Assembly (NCBI RefSeq): GCF_009687865.1
Contig: NZ_BLAE01000049.1
Coordinates: 1-64,000, forward strand
DNA length: 64,000 bases
Source of the DNA: Acrocarpospora macrocephala
GTDB lineage: Bacteria > Actinomycetota > Actinomycetes > Streptosporangiales > Streptosporangiaceae
Reading direction: 5' to 3'
The position numbers were made by a program, and so were the translations under genes. This document shows positions 42,974-51,023 of this stretch, in pieces (the stretch's first letter is position 1; the number at the start of each line of letters is the position of its first letter). The notes beneath the pieces are model-generated. The model was not told the DNA's origin and searched no databases. It worked only from the letters and a program-made list of their open reading frames with translations.

Positions 42974-43663
42974 TCACCGGCGGGGAGCGCGGAGCACGTA
43001 GCCGACTCCGCGCAGGGTGTGGATCAGTTTGGGGTCCTGGGTGTCGATCTTGCGGCGGAGGTAGGAGACGTAGGACTCGACCACGTTGCGGTCGCCGCCG
43101 AAGTCGTAGTGCCAGACATGGTCGAGGATCTGGGCCTTCGACAGGACTCGGCCCTGGTTGACCATGAAATAGTGCAGGAGTTTGAATTCGGTGGGCGAGA
43201 GGCGTACCGGGCGGCCTTGGCGCCAGACCTGGTGGGCGTCCTCGTCGAGTTCCAGGTCGGCGACCTGGAGGCGGGCGGGGATGCCTGGGTCGCCGCCGGT
43301 GCGGCGGAGCACGGCCCGGATTCTGGCCAGCACCTCTTCCAGGCTGAACGGCTTGGTCACGTAGTCGTCGCCCAGCGCGAGGCCGGCCAGCTTGTCGTCG
43401 GTGGTGTCCCTGGCGGTGAGGAACAGCACCGGGATGCGCCGACCGGCAGAACGCAGCCGGGTGGCGACCGCGAAGCCATCCATATCGGGCAGCATAACGT
43501 CGAGAACCATGAGGTCAGGACGTACCCGTTCGGCCATCAGGACGGCTTCCCTGCCGTCGGCGGCGATGACGACCTCGAAACCGGCGAAGCGCAGGCTGGC
43601 GGCGAGCAGTTCCCGGATGTTGAGCTCGTCGTCCACGACCAGCAGCCGCGCTTCAGCCTGCAT
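42974..43663 (-). CDS. OmpR/PhoB-type response regulator
   Basis: A 229-residue regulator. The receiver has the acidic pair VVDDE, phospho-acceptor Asp in LMVLDVMLPDMDG, Thr in FLTARD and Lys in DDYVTKPFSLEE. The C-terminal winged helix (VRLSPTEFKLLHYFMVNQGR, ending HTLRGVGYVLRAPR) is complete. ATG 43663 overlaps the stop of the upstream small gene by one base (TGATG). It pairs with the kinase at 41407-42876. A close paralogue without a kinase lies at 59662-60393. Confidence 0.93.
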   Translation of the reverse strand: MQAEARLLVVDDELNIRELLAASLRFAGFEVVIAADGREAVLMAERVRPDLMVLDVMLPDMDGFAVATRLRSAGRRIPVLFLTARDTTDDKLAGLALGDDYVTKPFSLEEVLARIRAVLRRTGGDPGIPARLQVADLELDEDAHQVWRQGRPVRLSPTEFKLLHYFMVNQGRVLSKAQILDHVWHYDFGGDRNVVESYVSYLRRKIDTQDPKLIHTLRGVGYVLRAPRR

Positions 43664-44217
43664 CACCGACCGCCCACTCCGGGGAAGCCCCCTTCGCTGA
43701 CCGTTGTCGCGGCGACGTTGCCGTCGGCGTCGCGTTCGCCCTGGACGACCACGGTGCTGCCAGGCTTGATGTCGCCGACCTTGCCCTCCTTGCTGAGCTG
43801 GATCTTCGTGTCGCCGTTCGTGGTGACGACCGTGGTGGCGCCGTTGGCTTCGACGTAGATCTTGTTGCCGTCGACGAGCTTGACGGTGCCGAATGTCGCG
43901 TTGCCGAACCCGCCCTGACCGCCGCCCTGACCTGAGCCGGTGCCCTGGCGCAGGCCGCCGCCCTGGCCGGCCAACGCTCCGGCGATCAACGCCTGGCGAT
44001 CCCCGGTGCTGCTCGATCCCCAGGTCTTCTGCGCCTGGATGCCGAGCAGCACTCCGGCCGTCAGCACCACCCCCGCCGCCAGCGTCACGGTCAGTTTGGA
44101 CGCCTTCGCCCGGATCGGGCGCTCCATCAGCTCGCTGTCGAGATCCTCGCCGTACGGCGACTTCTCCAGCAGTTCACCCGAAGACGGCCTACGCCTGCTC
44201 ACGCTCGCTCCTCTCAT
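43663..44217 (-). CDS. Membrane-anchored protein with a DUF5666-like domain
   Basis: A 184-residue protein with a cytoplasmic N-terminus (about 40 residues, SGELLEKSPYGEDLDSELME), one membrane helix (LTVTLAAGVVLTAGVLLGIQ), a Gly/Gln-rich linker and a C-terminal beta domain (FGTVKLVDGNKIYVEANGAT, then VGDIKPGSTVVVQGERDADG). The domain recalls the DUF5666/OB-like repeats found in exported proteins. It sits between the MacB-like permease and the response regulator, overlapping the latter by one base, so it may link export and sensing (inference). Confidence 0.7.
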   Translation of the reverse strand: MRGASVSRRRPSSGELLEKSPYGEDLDSELMERPIRAKASKLTVTLAAGVVLTAGVLLGIQAQKTWGSSSTGDRQALIAGALAGQGGGLRQGTGSGQGGGQGGFGNATFGTVKLVDGNKIYVEANGATTVVTTNGDTKIQLSKEGKVGDIKPGSTVVVQGERDADGNVAATTVSEGGFPGVGGR

Positions 44218-44233
44218 CCGAAATCACTCGAAA

Positions 44234-45511
44234 TCACTCGAAGCGCAACGCTTCAATGGGCCGCAGCTTGGCGGCGCGGTTGGCGGGATAACTGCCGAAG
44301 AACAACCCGATCGCGACCGACACGCCAAGCGCCAGGGCGACCGAACTCGGCACCACCGAGGGGGTGATCCCCGCGATGGTGAACTGGGCGCCGATCACCG
44401 CGACCGTCACCCCGAGCAGGCCGCCGAACAAGCTCAGCATGGTCGCCTCGGCGAGAAACTGGCCCAGAATCGCGCTCCTGGGCGCGCCGATCGCCTTGCG
44501 GATGCCGATCTCCCGGGTCCGCTCGGTGACCGTGACCAGCATGATGTTGGTGATGCCGATGCCGCCGACCAGCAGGCTGATCGCGGCCACCGCGCCGAGC
44601 AGCACGGTGAACGTGCCGATGGCGGCGCCCACCGTCTCCTGCAGGGTGGCCTGGTTGAGGATGCGGTAGTCGGCGGCTGCCGTACCGGTGATGCCGTGCC
44701 GCTGGTTGAGCACCTGGGTGATCTCGTCCTGGGCGACGTCCACCGTGTCGGCGCTGGTGGCCTGCACCACGATCTGGCCGAGCGGCCCGAACCCGGTCAG
44801 GCTCTGCTGGACGGCCGGCAGCGGCGCGATGGCCAGGTCGTCGCCATCCTGGAAGCCGGACGAACCCGACTCTTTCAGCACGCCGACCACGGTGAACGGC
44901 ACCCCGGTGACGTTGATCTGCTTGCCGACCGGGTTCACCTGGCCGAACAGGTTCTCCGCCACGGTCTGGCCGATCACGATGACCTTCCGGGCGGCCAGGA
45001 CGTCCTCGTTGAAGAAGTACGTGCCCTGCGCGACCGGCTTGTTGGACGCCTCGAAGTAGCTCGGGTAAGTGCCGACCACCTGCTGCACGGCATGGCTCGC
45101 GCCCTCGTAGGTGGCCGTCTGGTTCTGCGCGGTCACCACCGGCGACACGCTCTTCACCGACGGCGCGTTCGCCCGGTCCGCCAGCGCGCGGGCGTCGTCC
45201 ACGGTCAGATCCTTCGCCTGGGTACGCGGACCCGAGTTCTGCTGCTGCCCGCCACCACCACCGAACGGCCCGGCGAAGCCACCGCCCCCACCACCGCCGC
45301 CACCGCCCGATGTGGTCGAGGAGACCGTCAGCGAGTTCGCGCCCAGGCGCTGGATGTTCCCCTGGATCTGCTGGGACGCGCCCTCCCCCACCGCCACCAG
45401 CAGGATCACCGCGGCCACGCCGATCAGGATGCCCAGCGTGGTCAGCGTGCTGCGCATCTTGTTGGCCATGAGGCCGCGCACGGCGAACCGCAACACTTCG
45501 AGCGTGTTCAC
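44234..45511 (-). CDS. MacB-like ABC transporter permease (FtsX family)
   Basis: A 425-residue permease with the MacB layout: one N-terminal membrane helix (LTTLGILIGVAAVILLVAVG), a large extracellular MacB_PCD domain with a Gly-rich insert near residue 65-80, and three C-terminal helices (LLGAVAAISLLVGGIGITNI, and others) with VTERTREIGIRKAIGAPR between them. MacB-type proteins work by mechanotransmission, driving adaptor movement instead of transporting across the membrane. The start overlaps the ATPase stop in ATGA. Confidence 0.92.
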   Translation of the reverse strand: MNTLEVLRFAVRGLMANKMRSTLTTLGILIGVAAVILLVAVGEGASQQIQGNIQRLGANSLTVSSTTSGGGGGGGGGGFAGPFGGGGGQQQNSGPRTQAKDLTVDDARALADRANAPSVKSVSPVVTAQNQTATYEGASHAVQQVVGTYPSYFEASNKPVAQGTYFFNEDVLAARKVIVIGQTVAENLFGQVNPVGKQINVTGVPFTVVGVLKESGSSGFQDGDDLAIAPLPAVQQSLTGFGPLGQIVVQATSADTVDVAQDEITQVLNQRHGITGTAAADYRILNQATLQETVGAAIGTFTVLLGAVAAISLLVGGIGITNIMLVTVTERTREIGIRKAIGAPRSAILGQFLAEATMLSLFGGLLGVTVAVIGAQFTIAGITPSVVPSSVALALGVSVAIGLFFGSYPANRAAKLRPIEALRFE

Positions 45512-46242
45512 AAGCTCACCTCTTCGAGCCGGGGCGGCGGTCCCGAGACCGGCGACTGGCGGATGTCCGCGATGATCTGCCCGTCCATCAACCGGACGAC
45601 GCGTTTGGCGTGCGCGGCCACGTCCGACTCGTGGGTGATCACGACGATGGTCCGGCCGCCCAGGCTGAGCTGGTCGAAAATGCCCAGTACGTCACGGGTG
45701 GACGTACTGTCCAGCGCCCCCGTGGGCTCGTCGGCCAAGAGCAGCGTCGGCGCGTTGACCAGCGATCTCGCGATCGCGACCCGCTGCTGCTGCCCTCCGG
45801 ACAGCTCGTTGGGCTGGTGGTGCACCCGATCGGCCAGACCCACCCGCTCGAGTGCGGCCAGCGCGCGCTTCCTGCGCTCTCCGGCCTTCACCCCGCCGTA
45901 CGCCAAGGGAAGCTCGACGTTCATGAGCGCGCTCATCCGGGGAATGAGGTTGAACGACTGGAACACGAACCCGATCTTGCGATTCCTGACGATGGCCAGG
46001 CGCACGTCGTCCAGCACGCCCACATCCGTGCCATCCAGCCGGTACGCCCCTGACGACGGCACATCCAGACACCCGATGATGTTCATCAGCGTGGACTTGC
46101 CGGAACCGGACGCACCCATGATCGCCACATAGTCGCCGGGCTCGACGGCAAGGGTGATCCCGCGCAACGCGTGCACGGCGGTCTCCCCTTGGCCGTAGAC
46201 CTTGCGTACATCCTGAACATCGAGCACGAGGGGCGCGCTCAT
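45508..46242 (-). CDS. MacB-like ABC transporter ATP-binding protein
   Basis: A 244-residue ATPase of the LolD/MacB type: Walker A GASGSGKSTLMNIIG, the Q-loop FVFQSFNLIPRMSAL, signature LSGGQQQRVAIAR, Walker B LLADEPTGALDS and the switch His in VITHESDV. ATG 46242 follows AAGGTGG by six bases; upstream residues in the open frame are not part of the domain. It drives the FtsX-type permease encoded directly downstream and sits downstream of the adaptor gene. Confidence 0.93.
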   Translation of the reverse strand: MSAPLVLDVQDVRKVYGQGETAVHALRGITLAVEPGDYVAIMGASGSGKSTLMNIIGCLDVPSSGAYRLDGTDVGVLDDVRLAIVRNRKIGFVFQSFNLIPRMSALMNVELPLAYGGVKAGERRKRALAALERVGLADRVHHQPNELSGGQQQRVAIARSLVNAPTLLLADEPTGALDSTSTRDVLGIFDQLSLGGRTIVVITHESDVAAHAKRVVRLMDGQIIADIRQSPVSGPPPRLEEVSL

Positions 46243-46309
46243 CGGCTTCCACCTTGGCGATCGATTATCGGCTTCCGGCCACGCCGGACATCGAGGACAG
46301 GGAACGCTC

Positions 46310-47443
46310 TCATCGGCTACCTCCACCCTGACCGCCACCGCCACGGACGAGGCCACCGCCACCGAGGCCACCGCCGCCGAGGCCACCCGGGAGCTGGAGG
46401 CCCCCGCCGGTGGTCGTGGTGGTCGTGGGACGGACGACCTGGTCGCCCTCCTTCAGCCCGGAGACGATCTCGGTCGCGGCGTCGCCCTTCACGCCGACCT
46501 CCACCCGAGTTCTGACCTGCTGCCCGTTGTTCAGCAGGGTCACCGAGCTCTGCCCGCCGGCCGTGGTGATCAGCGCGCTCGGCAGGGTCAGCACGTCGTC
46601 GACGGTCTCGATGATGACCTGCACGCTGGCCGTCTGCCCGAGGCGCACGGTCGACGGGACCTCGGAGAGGCTGACCGTCGCGGCGTACTGCACGACGTTG
46701 TTGTTCGTCTGCGGCTGCGGGTCGATCACGGTGACCTTGCCGCTCGCGGAGACCCCGGTGAGCGCGTCGAACGTGACCGTTGCGGTCTGACCCACCTTGA
46801 GCCTGGTCACGTCGGCTTCGGTGAACTGCCCGACGATGCGCAACGCGGTGGTGTCGGCGAGCTCGATGAAGCCGGTGCTGGTGTCGCTCTGGGCGCCCGC
46901 GCCCGCCGTACCACCCGAAGAACCGCCGGAGGAGCCGCCCACGGTTCCGTTCACGGCGGTCACCGTGCCCGCGTATGGCGCTTTGATCACTGTCGCGTTC
47001 AATGCGCGCTTTGCGGCGCGGTAGGAGTTGCGGGCGTTGATGTACTGGGAGTAGCCGGAGGCGGTCGAGGTGTCGGCGTCCTCGGCTGCGTCCAGGCTCG
47101 CCTTGGTGGCCTCCAGGGACTCGCGCGCGGCCGTGTCGTCCAGCCGGGCCAGGACCGCGCCCTTCTTGACCTTGTCTCCCGGTTCGACCCTGATCGACTC
47201 GACCGTTCCGTTGGTCCCGAAGGTGAGCGACCTGGTCCGCGCGCTCTCCACGGCTCCGGAGGCCGACACCGAGGCGACCACGCTGCCCCGGGTGACCGGC
47301 GTGGTCAGCGGCGCGGCTCCCGCCGGGGAGCCGCTGCCCAGCGAGGCGTACGCGGCCGCCACGCCGCCGAGCAGCAGCCCCCCGAGCAAGAGGTTCACGA
47401 TCAGCGCTCTGCGCTTCGTCGACAGCTTCACGAGGCTAGACAC
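46310..47443 (-). CDS. MacA/HlyD-type adaptor protein
   Basis: A 377-residue periplasmic-adaptor-like protein with one N-terminal membrane anchor (ALIVNLLLGGLLLGGVAAAY). The lipoyl halves read GTVESIRVEPGDKVKKGAVL and NATVIKAPYAGTVTAVNGTV; a short helical hairpin of about 50 residues separates them. The beta-barrel domain follows (ALRIVGQFTEADVTRLKVGQ), then a tail of Gly-rich repeats (GGLGGGGLGGGGLVRGGGG). In an organism without an outer membrane it probably connects the MacB-like pump to the cell wall or delivers substrate. GTG 47443 is the best start. Confidence 0.88.
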   Translation of the reverse strand: MSSLVKLSTKRRALIVNLLLGGLLLGGVAAAYASLGSGSPAGAAPLTTPVTRGSVVASVSASGAVESARTRSLTFGTNGTVESIRVEPGDKVKKGAVLARLDDTAARESLEATKASLDAAEDADTSTASGYSQYINARNSYRAAKRALNATVIKAPYAGTVTAVNGTVGGSSGGSSGGTAGAGAQSDTSTGFIELADTTALRIVGQFTEADVTRLKVGQTATVTFDALTGVSASGKVTVIDPQPQTNNNVVQYAATVSLSEVPSTVRLGQTASVQVIIETVDDVLTLPSALITTAGGQSSVTLLNNGQQVRTRVEVGVKGDAATEIVSGLKEGDQVVRPTTTTTTGGGLQLPGGLGGGGLGGGGLVRGGGGQGGGSR

Positions 47444-47551
47444 TGCCGGTCCCCGCTTGAGTCCAGCTCCGCTGTCCCTGAAGGTTTGCTGCCAACACGC
47501 ACAGCCAACTCTCAGGCAGGGTTAAGCGGGGCATGACGCGCGCTCGCCAGG

Positions 47552-49048
47552 ATGGCCGCCATGATGTCGAGCAGCCCGTCCTCCCTCCTGCGCAAGGGAG
47601 GGCTCGCCCTGGCGGCGATCGTCCTGGTGAGCACCGGCGTGATCTATATGACCGGCGACGACTCCGCCGCGGCCCCCCGCCTGGAGTACGCCTCCGCCTC
47701 CCGGGGCACCGTCGTCTCCTCGGTCTCCGCCGCCGCGACCACGGTCGACAACGGCATGCGCGACCTCTCTTTCACCTCGCAGGGCAAGGTCCAGAAGATC
47801 TACGTCTCCATCGGCGATAAGGTCAAAAAGGGCGAAATCCTCGCCCGCATCGACAACACGGTCGCCAAGGAGAACTACACCGCCGCCAAGGCGGCCCTCG
47901 CCTCGGCCGAATACGACCTCGACAACCCGACCTCCAGCAGCGGTAGTGGTGGCTCCGCGAGTGGCAGTACCGGCACCAGCGGTGCCGCGGGTGGTAGCGG
48001 TTCTGGAGCCGGCGGCGGTTCTGGGTCGTCCTGCCCTCCGTCGAGTACGCCCAAGCCAAGCGCGAACCCCAGCGGGAACCCGACCGCCAAACCTTCCGCC
48101 AGCCCGAGCTCCGCGCCCCAGCCCTCGCCTTCCTCCGGCATAGCGGTGGAACCCGCCCTTGCCGGAACCCCGCCCGAGTCCCCCAGCGCCAGCCCCAGCG
48201 GCAAGCCCGCATCCCGAGTCGGCGAGCTCACCATCCAGACCGACCCCCCCGCGCCAAGCCCGAGCCCATCCCCCACCGCAGCACCCCGCGCGACCCCCAC
48301 CTGCGCCGCGACCCAACCCAGCCAAGGAACCCAGGACACGCAAACCCGACAGACCGGCGGTTCAGGAGGCAGCGCTCCAAGCGGCGGCGGCTCTCAGGGC
48401 AGAGCCCTCACCGAAGCAGAACTAGAAGCGAACGTCAGCCAAGCCACCACCGACCTGGCCGAAGCCAAGGAAGCCCTGGCCGGAGTCACCATCAAGGCCC
48501 CCGCCGCCGGAACCGTCCTCTCCATCGCCGGAACCCTGGACACCGACTACACCTCCGGCACCTTCATCACCCTCGGCGACCTGGACAACCTCCAACTCCA
48601 AGCCATGTTCACCCAATCCGACATCGGCCACCTCAAGGTAGGCCAACCCGCCGAAATAACCCTCACCACCGACCAAACCACCACGCACCTCGGCAAAGTC
48701 AGCCACATCGACGCCACCGCCACCACCACCGGCCAACTCGTCCAGTACGGCGTCACCATCACCTTCGACGAACACCCCGAAGGCCTACTCCTAGGCCAAT
48801 CCGCCACCGTCCTGGTCACCACCGCCGAATCCGAGAACACCCTCTACGTCCCCGCGAGAGCCGTACAAACCACCCAAGACGGAACAGCCACCATCACCAC
48901 CCAAACCGGCCAGAAAAAACCAGTCCAGACCGGCATCCGCAGCGACCTCTACATCGAAATCACCGAAGGCCTCACCGAAGGCGACAAAATCACCCTCCCC
49001 ACCACCACAACCACCAACGACTTCCCCGACAGCACCTTCCCAGGCTGA
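47552..49048 (+). CDS. Second MacA-like adaptor with a long Ser/Pro/Gly insert
   Basis: A 498-residue adaptor divergent from the first. The anchor is LALAAIVLVSTGVIYMTG. The first lipoyl half is GKVQKIYVSIGDKVKKGEIL; the second is ITIKAPAAGTVLSIAGTLDT-like (residue 310 on). Between them, instead of only a helical hairpin, lie about 160 residues rich in Ser, Pro, Gly, Thr and Ala (residues about 130-290), likely a flexible wall-spanning linker. The barrel domain (LQLQAMFTQSDIGHLKVGQP) resembles the first adaptor. Several ATG codons open the gene; the first is at 47552. Confidence 0.82.
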   Translation: MAAMMSSSPSSLLRKGGLALAAIVLVSTGVIYMTGDDSAAAPRLEYASASRGTVVSSVSAAATTVDNGMRDLSFTSQGKVQKIYVSIGDKVKKGEILARIDNTVAKENYTAAKAALASAEYDLDNPTSSSGSGGSASGSTGTSGAAGGSGSGAGGGSGSSCPPSSTPKPSANPSGNPTAKPSASPSSAPQPSPSSGIAVEPALAGTPPESPSASPSGKPASRVGELTIQTDPPAPSPSPSPTAAPRATPTCAATQPSQGTQDTQTRQTGGSGGSAPSGGGSQGRALTEAELEANVSQATTDLAEAKEALAGVTIKAPAAGTVLSIAGTLDTDYTSGTFITLGDLDNLQLQAMFTQSDIGHLKVGQPAEITLTTDQTTTHLGKVSHIDATATTTGQLVQYGVTITFDEHPEGLLLGQSATVLVTTAESENTLYVPARAVQTTQDGTATITTQTGQKKPVQTGIRSDLYIEITEGLTEGDKITLPTTTTTNDFPDSTFPG

Positions 49049-49148
49049 CAGCGCGATCGGCGATCTCACCAGAAAGCAGCGGGCGTACCTGCTGGAGACC
49101 GTCGTGTCTGGCCGGAAGGCGGGTGACCACGGCCGATGATTACGGAAT

Positions 49149-49175
49149 GGTTACGCAGCTGGTAAGAGGGGGTAT
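49149..49175 (+). promoter_or_regulatory. Possible SigB-type promoter of the kai operon
   Basis: GGTT (49149-49152) and GGGTAT (49170-49175) resemble the actinomycete SigB-type elements GNNT and GGGTAC/T, with a spacer one base longer than the usual range. It lies 35 bases before the kaiB start. It is a weak match, listed because it would tie the operon to stress or development. Confidence 0.25.
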
Positions 49176-49209
49176 GTCGGCGCAAAGAGGCCGCCGGGAG
49201 GGATTGTGG

Positions 49210-49527
49210 GTGTCGACGCCGATGACGACCTACTCGTTCAGGTTGTACGTGGTCGGGCAGACACCGCGGTCGGCGAGCGCGGCGTCGAATCTCCGGGGCC
49301 TGTGTGACACCTATCTTCCCGGCTGCCACGAGATCGAGGTCATCGACGCCGCCACCCGGCCGGACCTCGCGGAGGAGGAAAGGATCCTGGCCACCCCCAC
49401 AGTGATCAGGGTCGCCCCGCTCCCCAAGTTCCGGGTCATCGGTGATCTGTCCGACCAAGGCAGGGTCGCCCGGTTCCTCGGCCTCCCCGGCGTGAACGCC
49501 GCGTCCCCGGACGGGCCGGAACGATGA
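49210..49527 (+). CDS. kaiB: KaiB-like protein
   Basis: A 105-residue thioredoxin-like protein. The KaiB core reads FRLYVVGQTPRSASAASNLR, then HEIEVIDAATRPDLAEEERI, then LATPTVIRVAPLPKFRVIGD with LSDQGRVARFLGL. These match the positions of cyanobacterial KaiB, including the LATPTL and GDLSD stretches. GTG 49210 is chosen because GGGAGGG lies seven bases upstream; the frame opens 87 bases earlier. It overlaps kaiC in ATGA (49524-49527). In cyanobacteria KaiB binds the KaiC CI ring after changing fold and resets its activity. Confidence 0.9.
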   Translation: MSTPMTTYSFRLYVVGQTPRSASAASNLRGLCDTYLPGCHEIEVIDAATRPDLAEEERILATPTVIRVAPLPKFRVIGDLSDQGRVARFLGLPGVNAASPDGPER

Positions 49528-51023
49528 CAGGCGGCGCCGCGATCCAGCGAATGCCCACCGGGATCAGCGGCTTCGACGACGTCGCCGTCGGCGGGCTGCC
49601 CGTCGGCCGGTCCACCCTCGTATCAGGCACAACCGGCAGCGGGAAAACCCTGTTCGCCGTCGAATTCCTCGCCCGCGGCGTGATGCGCTATGACGAACCC
49701 GGGGTATTCGTCGCCTTCGACGAGACGCCCGATGACATCCGCCGCAACGCCGCGTTCCTGGGCTTCGACATCGCCCGCTGGGAGGCCGACGGTAAGTGGA
49801 TGTTCGTCGACGCCGCGGCGGACATCAGTGAGGAATCGCTCACGGTCGGGACCTTCGACCTCGGCGCGCTGATGGCCCGCATCGATCGCGCCGTCCGCCA
49901 GATCGGTGCCAGACGCCTCTGCCTGGACTCACTCGGCGCGGTATTCGTCCGCTTCCGCGACCGCGAACTCATCCGTCACGAACTGCTCCGGCTCATCCAC
50001 GTCCTGGGGTCGCTCGACGTCACCTCGGTCCTCACCACCGAACGCGACGAGGAGTACGGCAATGTCTCCCGGCATGGCGTCGAGGAGTTCGTCCTCGACA
50101 ATGTGGTGATCGTCCGGAACATCCTGCTGAACGAGAGACGGCGCCGGACGATCGAGGTGGTCAAGTTCCGCGGCGGCACGCACCGGACCGGGGAGTGGCT
50201 GTTCACCATCGACCAGACGGACGGGATGGTCATCATCCCGCTCGCGCTCCTCGCCCCGCGCGAGCGAGCGTCGCAGGAGCGGGTCTGCACCGGCAACTCC
50301 CAGCTGGACGCCATGCTGGACGGCGGCGTCTTCCGGGACGCGGTCATCTTGCTCACAGGGCCGCTCGGAGCCGGAAAGACGCTGTCGGCCCTGCAGTTCG
50401 CGGATGCCGCGTTCCGGGCGGGGGAACGCTGCCTGTTCCACGCCTTCGACGAGACCCGCGACCAGCTCAGCCGCAGTGCCGCCGGTTGGGGTCTCGACCT
50501 GGACGCCATGGAGGCGTCGGGACTGCTCCGGGTCACCGCCGCCTATCCGGAGGTGGCCTCGGTGGAGGATCGTTTCCTCCAGATCAGGAGAGAGATCAGG
50601 GACTTCGCGCCCGCCCGGCTCGTCATCGACAGCCTCTCCGCTCTGGAGCGGAGATCATCGCCCCGCACCCTGCTCGACTTCGTGATCGCGCTGGGCGGGA
50701 TCGTCCGGCAGGACGAGATCACCACCCTGTTCACCGCCGCGCCGGCCGGGGTGGGAACGTCGCCGATCACGGAGATCGCCAACCTCACCGACGTGACGAT
50801 CCTGCTCCAGTACGTGGACGGCACGGCAGCCGTGCAACGTGCCATCGCCGTCCTGCAGACGCGGGGCTCAGGGCACGACCACGCCATCCGCCAGGTCAGC
50901 ATCGACAGCGCCGGTATGCACATCGGTGACCCCTATCCCGGGGTCTTCCGCATCCTCCCCGAAACCGCCACGATGCCTGCCCATCCCCACCGCGGAACAA
51001 CCGGGCTGGGTCCTGATGGGTGA
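49524..51023 (+). CDS. kaiC: KaiC-like double-RecA ATPase without the usual phospho-sites
   Basis: A 499-residue protein with two RecA-like domains in the KaiC order. CI: P-loop GTTGSGKT (residues 35-42), acidic pair in VAFDETPDDI, and DNVVIVRNILLNERRRRT. CII: P-loop GPLGAGKT (279-286), HAFDETRDQL, and RLVIDSLSALERRSS. The Ser-Thr pair autophosphorylated in cyanobacterial KaiC (in HISTITDTIILLQY) aligns with Ala419-Asn420 in EIANLTDVTILLQY. The first catalytic Glu of each pair is Asp. ATP hydrolysis is likely kept; phosphorylation at the usual place is not. Overlaps both neighbours. Confidence 0.93.
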   Translation: MTGGAAIQRMPTGISGFDDVAVGGLPVGRSTLVSGTTGSGKTLFAVEFLARGVMRYDEPGVFVAFDETPDDIRRNAAFLGFDIARWEADGKWMFVDAAADISEESLTVGTFDLGALMARIDRAVRQIGARRLCLDSLGAVFVRFRDRELIRHELLRLIHVLGSLDVTSVLTTERDEEYGNVSRHGVEEFVLDNVVIVRNILLNERRRRTIEVVKFRGGTHRTGEWLFTIDQTDGMVIIPLALLAPRERASQERVCTGNSQLDAMLDGGVFRDAVILLTGPLGAGKTLSALQFADAAFRAGERCLFHAFDETRDQLSRSAAGWGLDLDAMEASGLLRVTAAYPEVASVEDRFLQIRREIRDFAPARLVIDSLSALERRSSPRTLLDFVIALGGIVRQDEITTLFTAAPAGVGTSPITEIANLTDVTILLQYVDGTAAVQRAIAVLQTRGSGHDHAIRQVSIDSAGMHIGDPYPGVFRILPETATMPAHPHRGTTGLGPDG

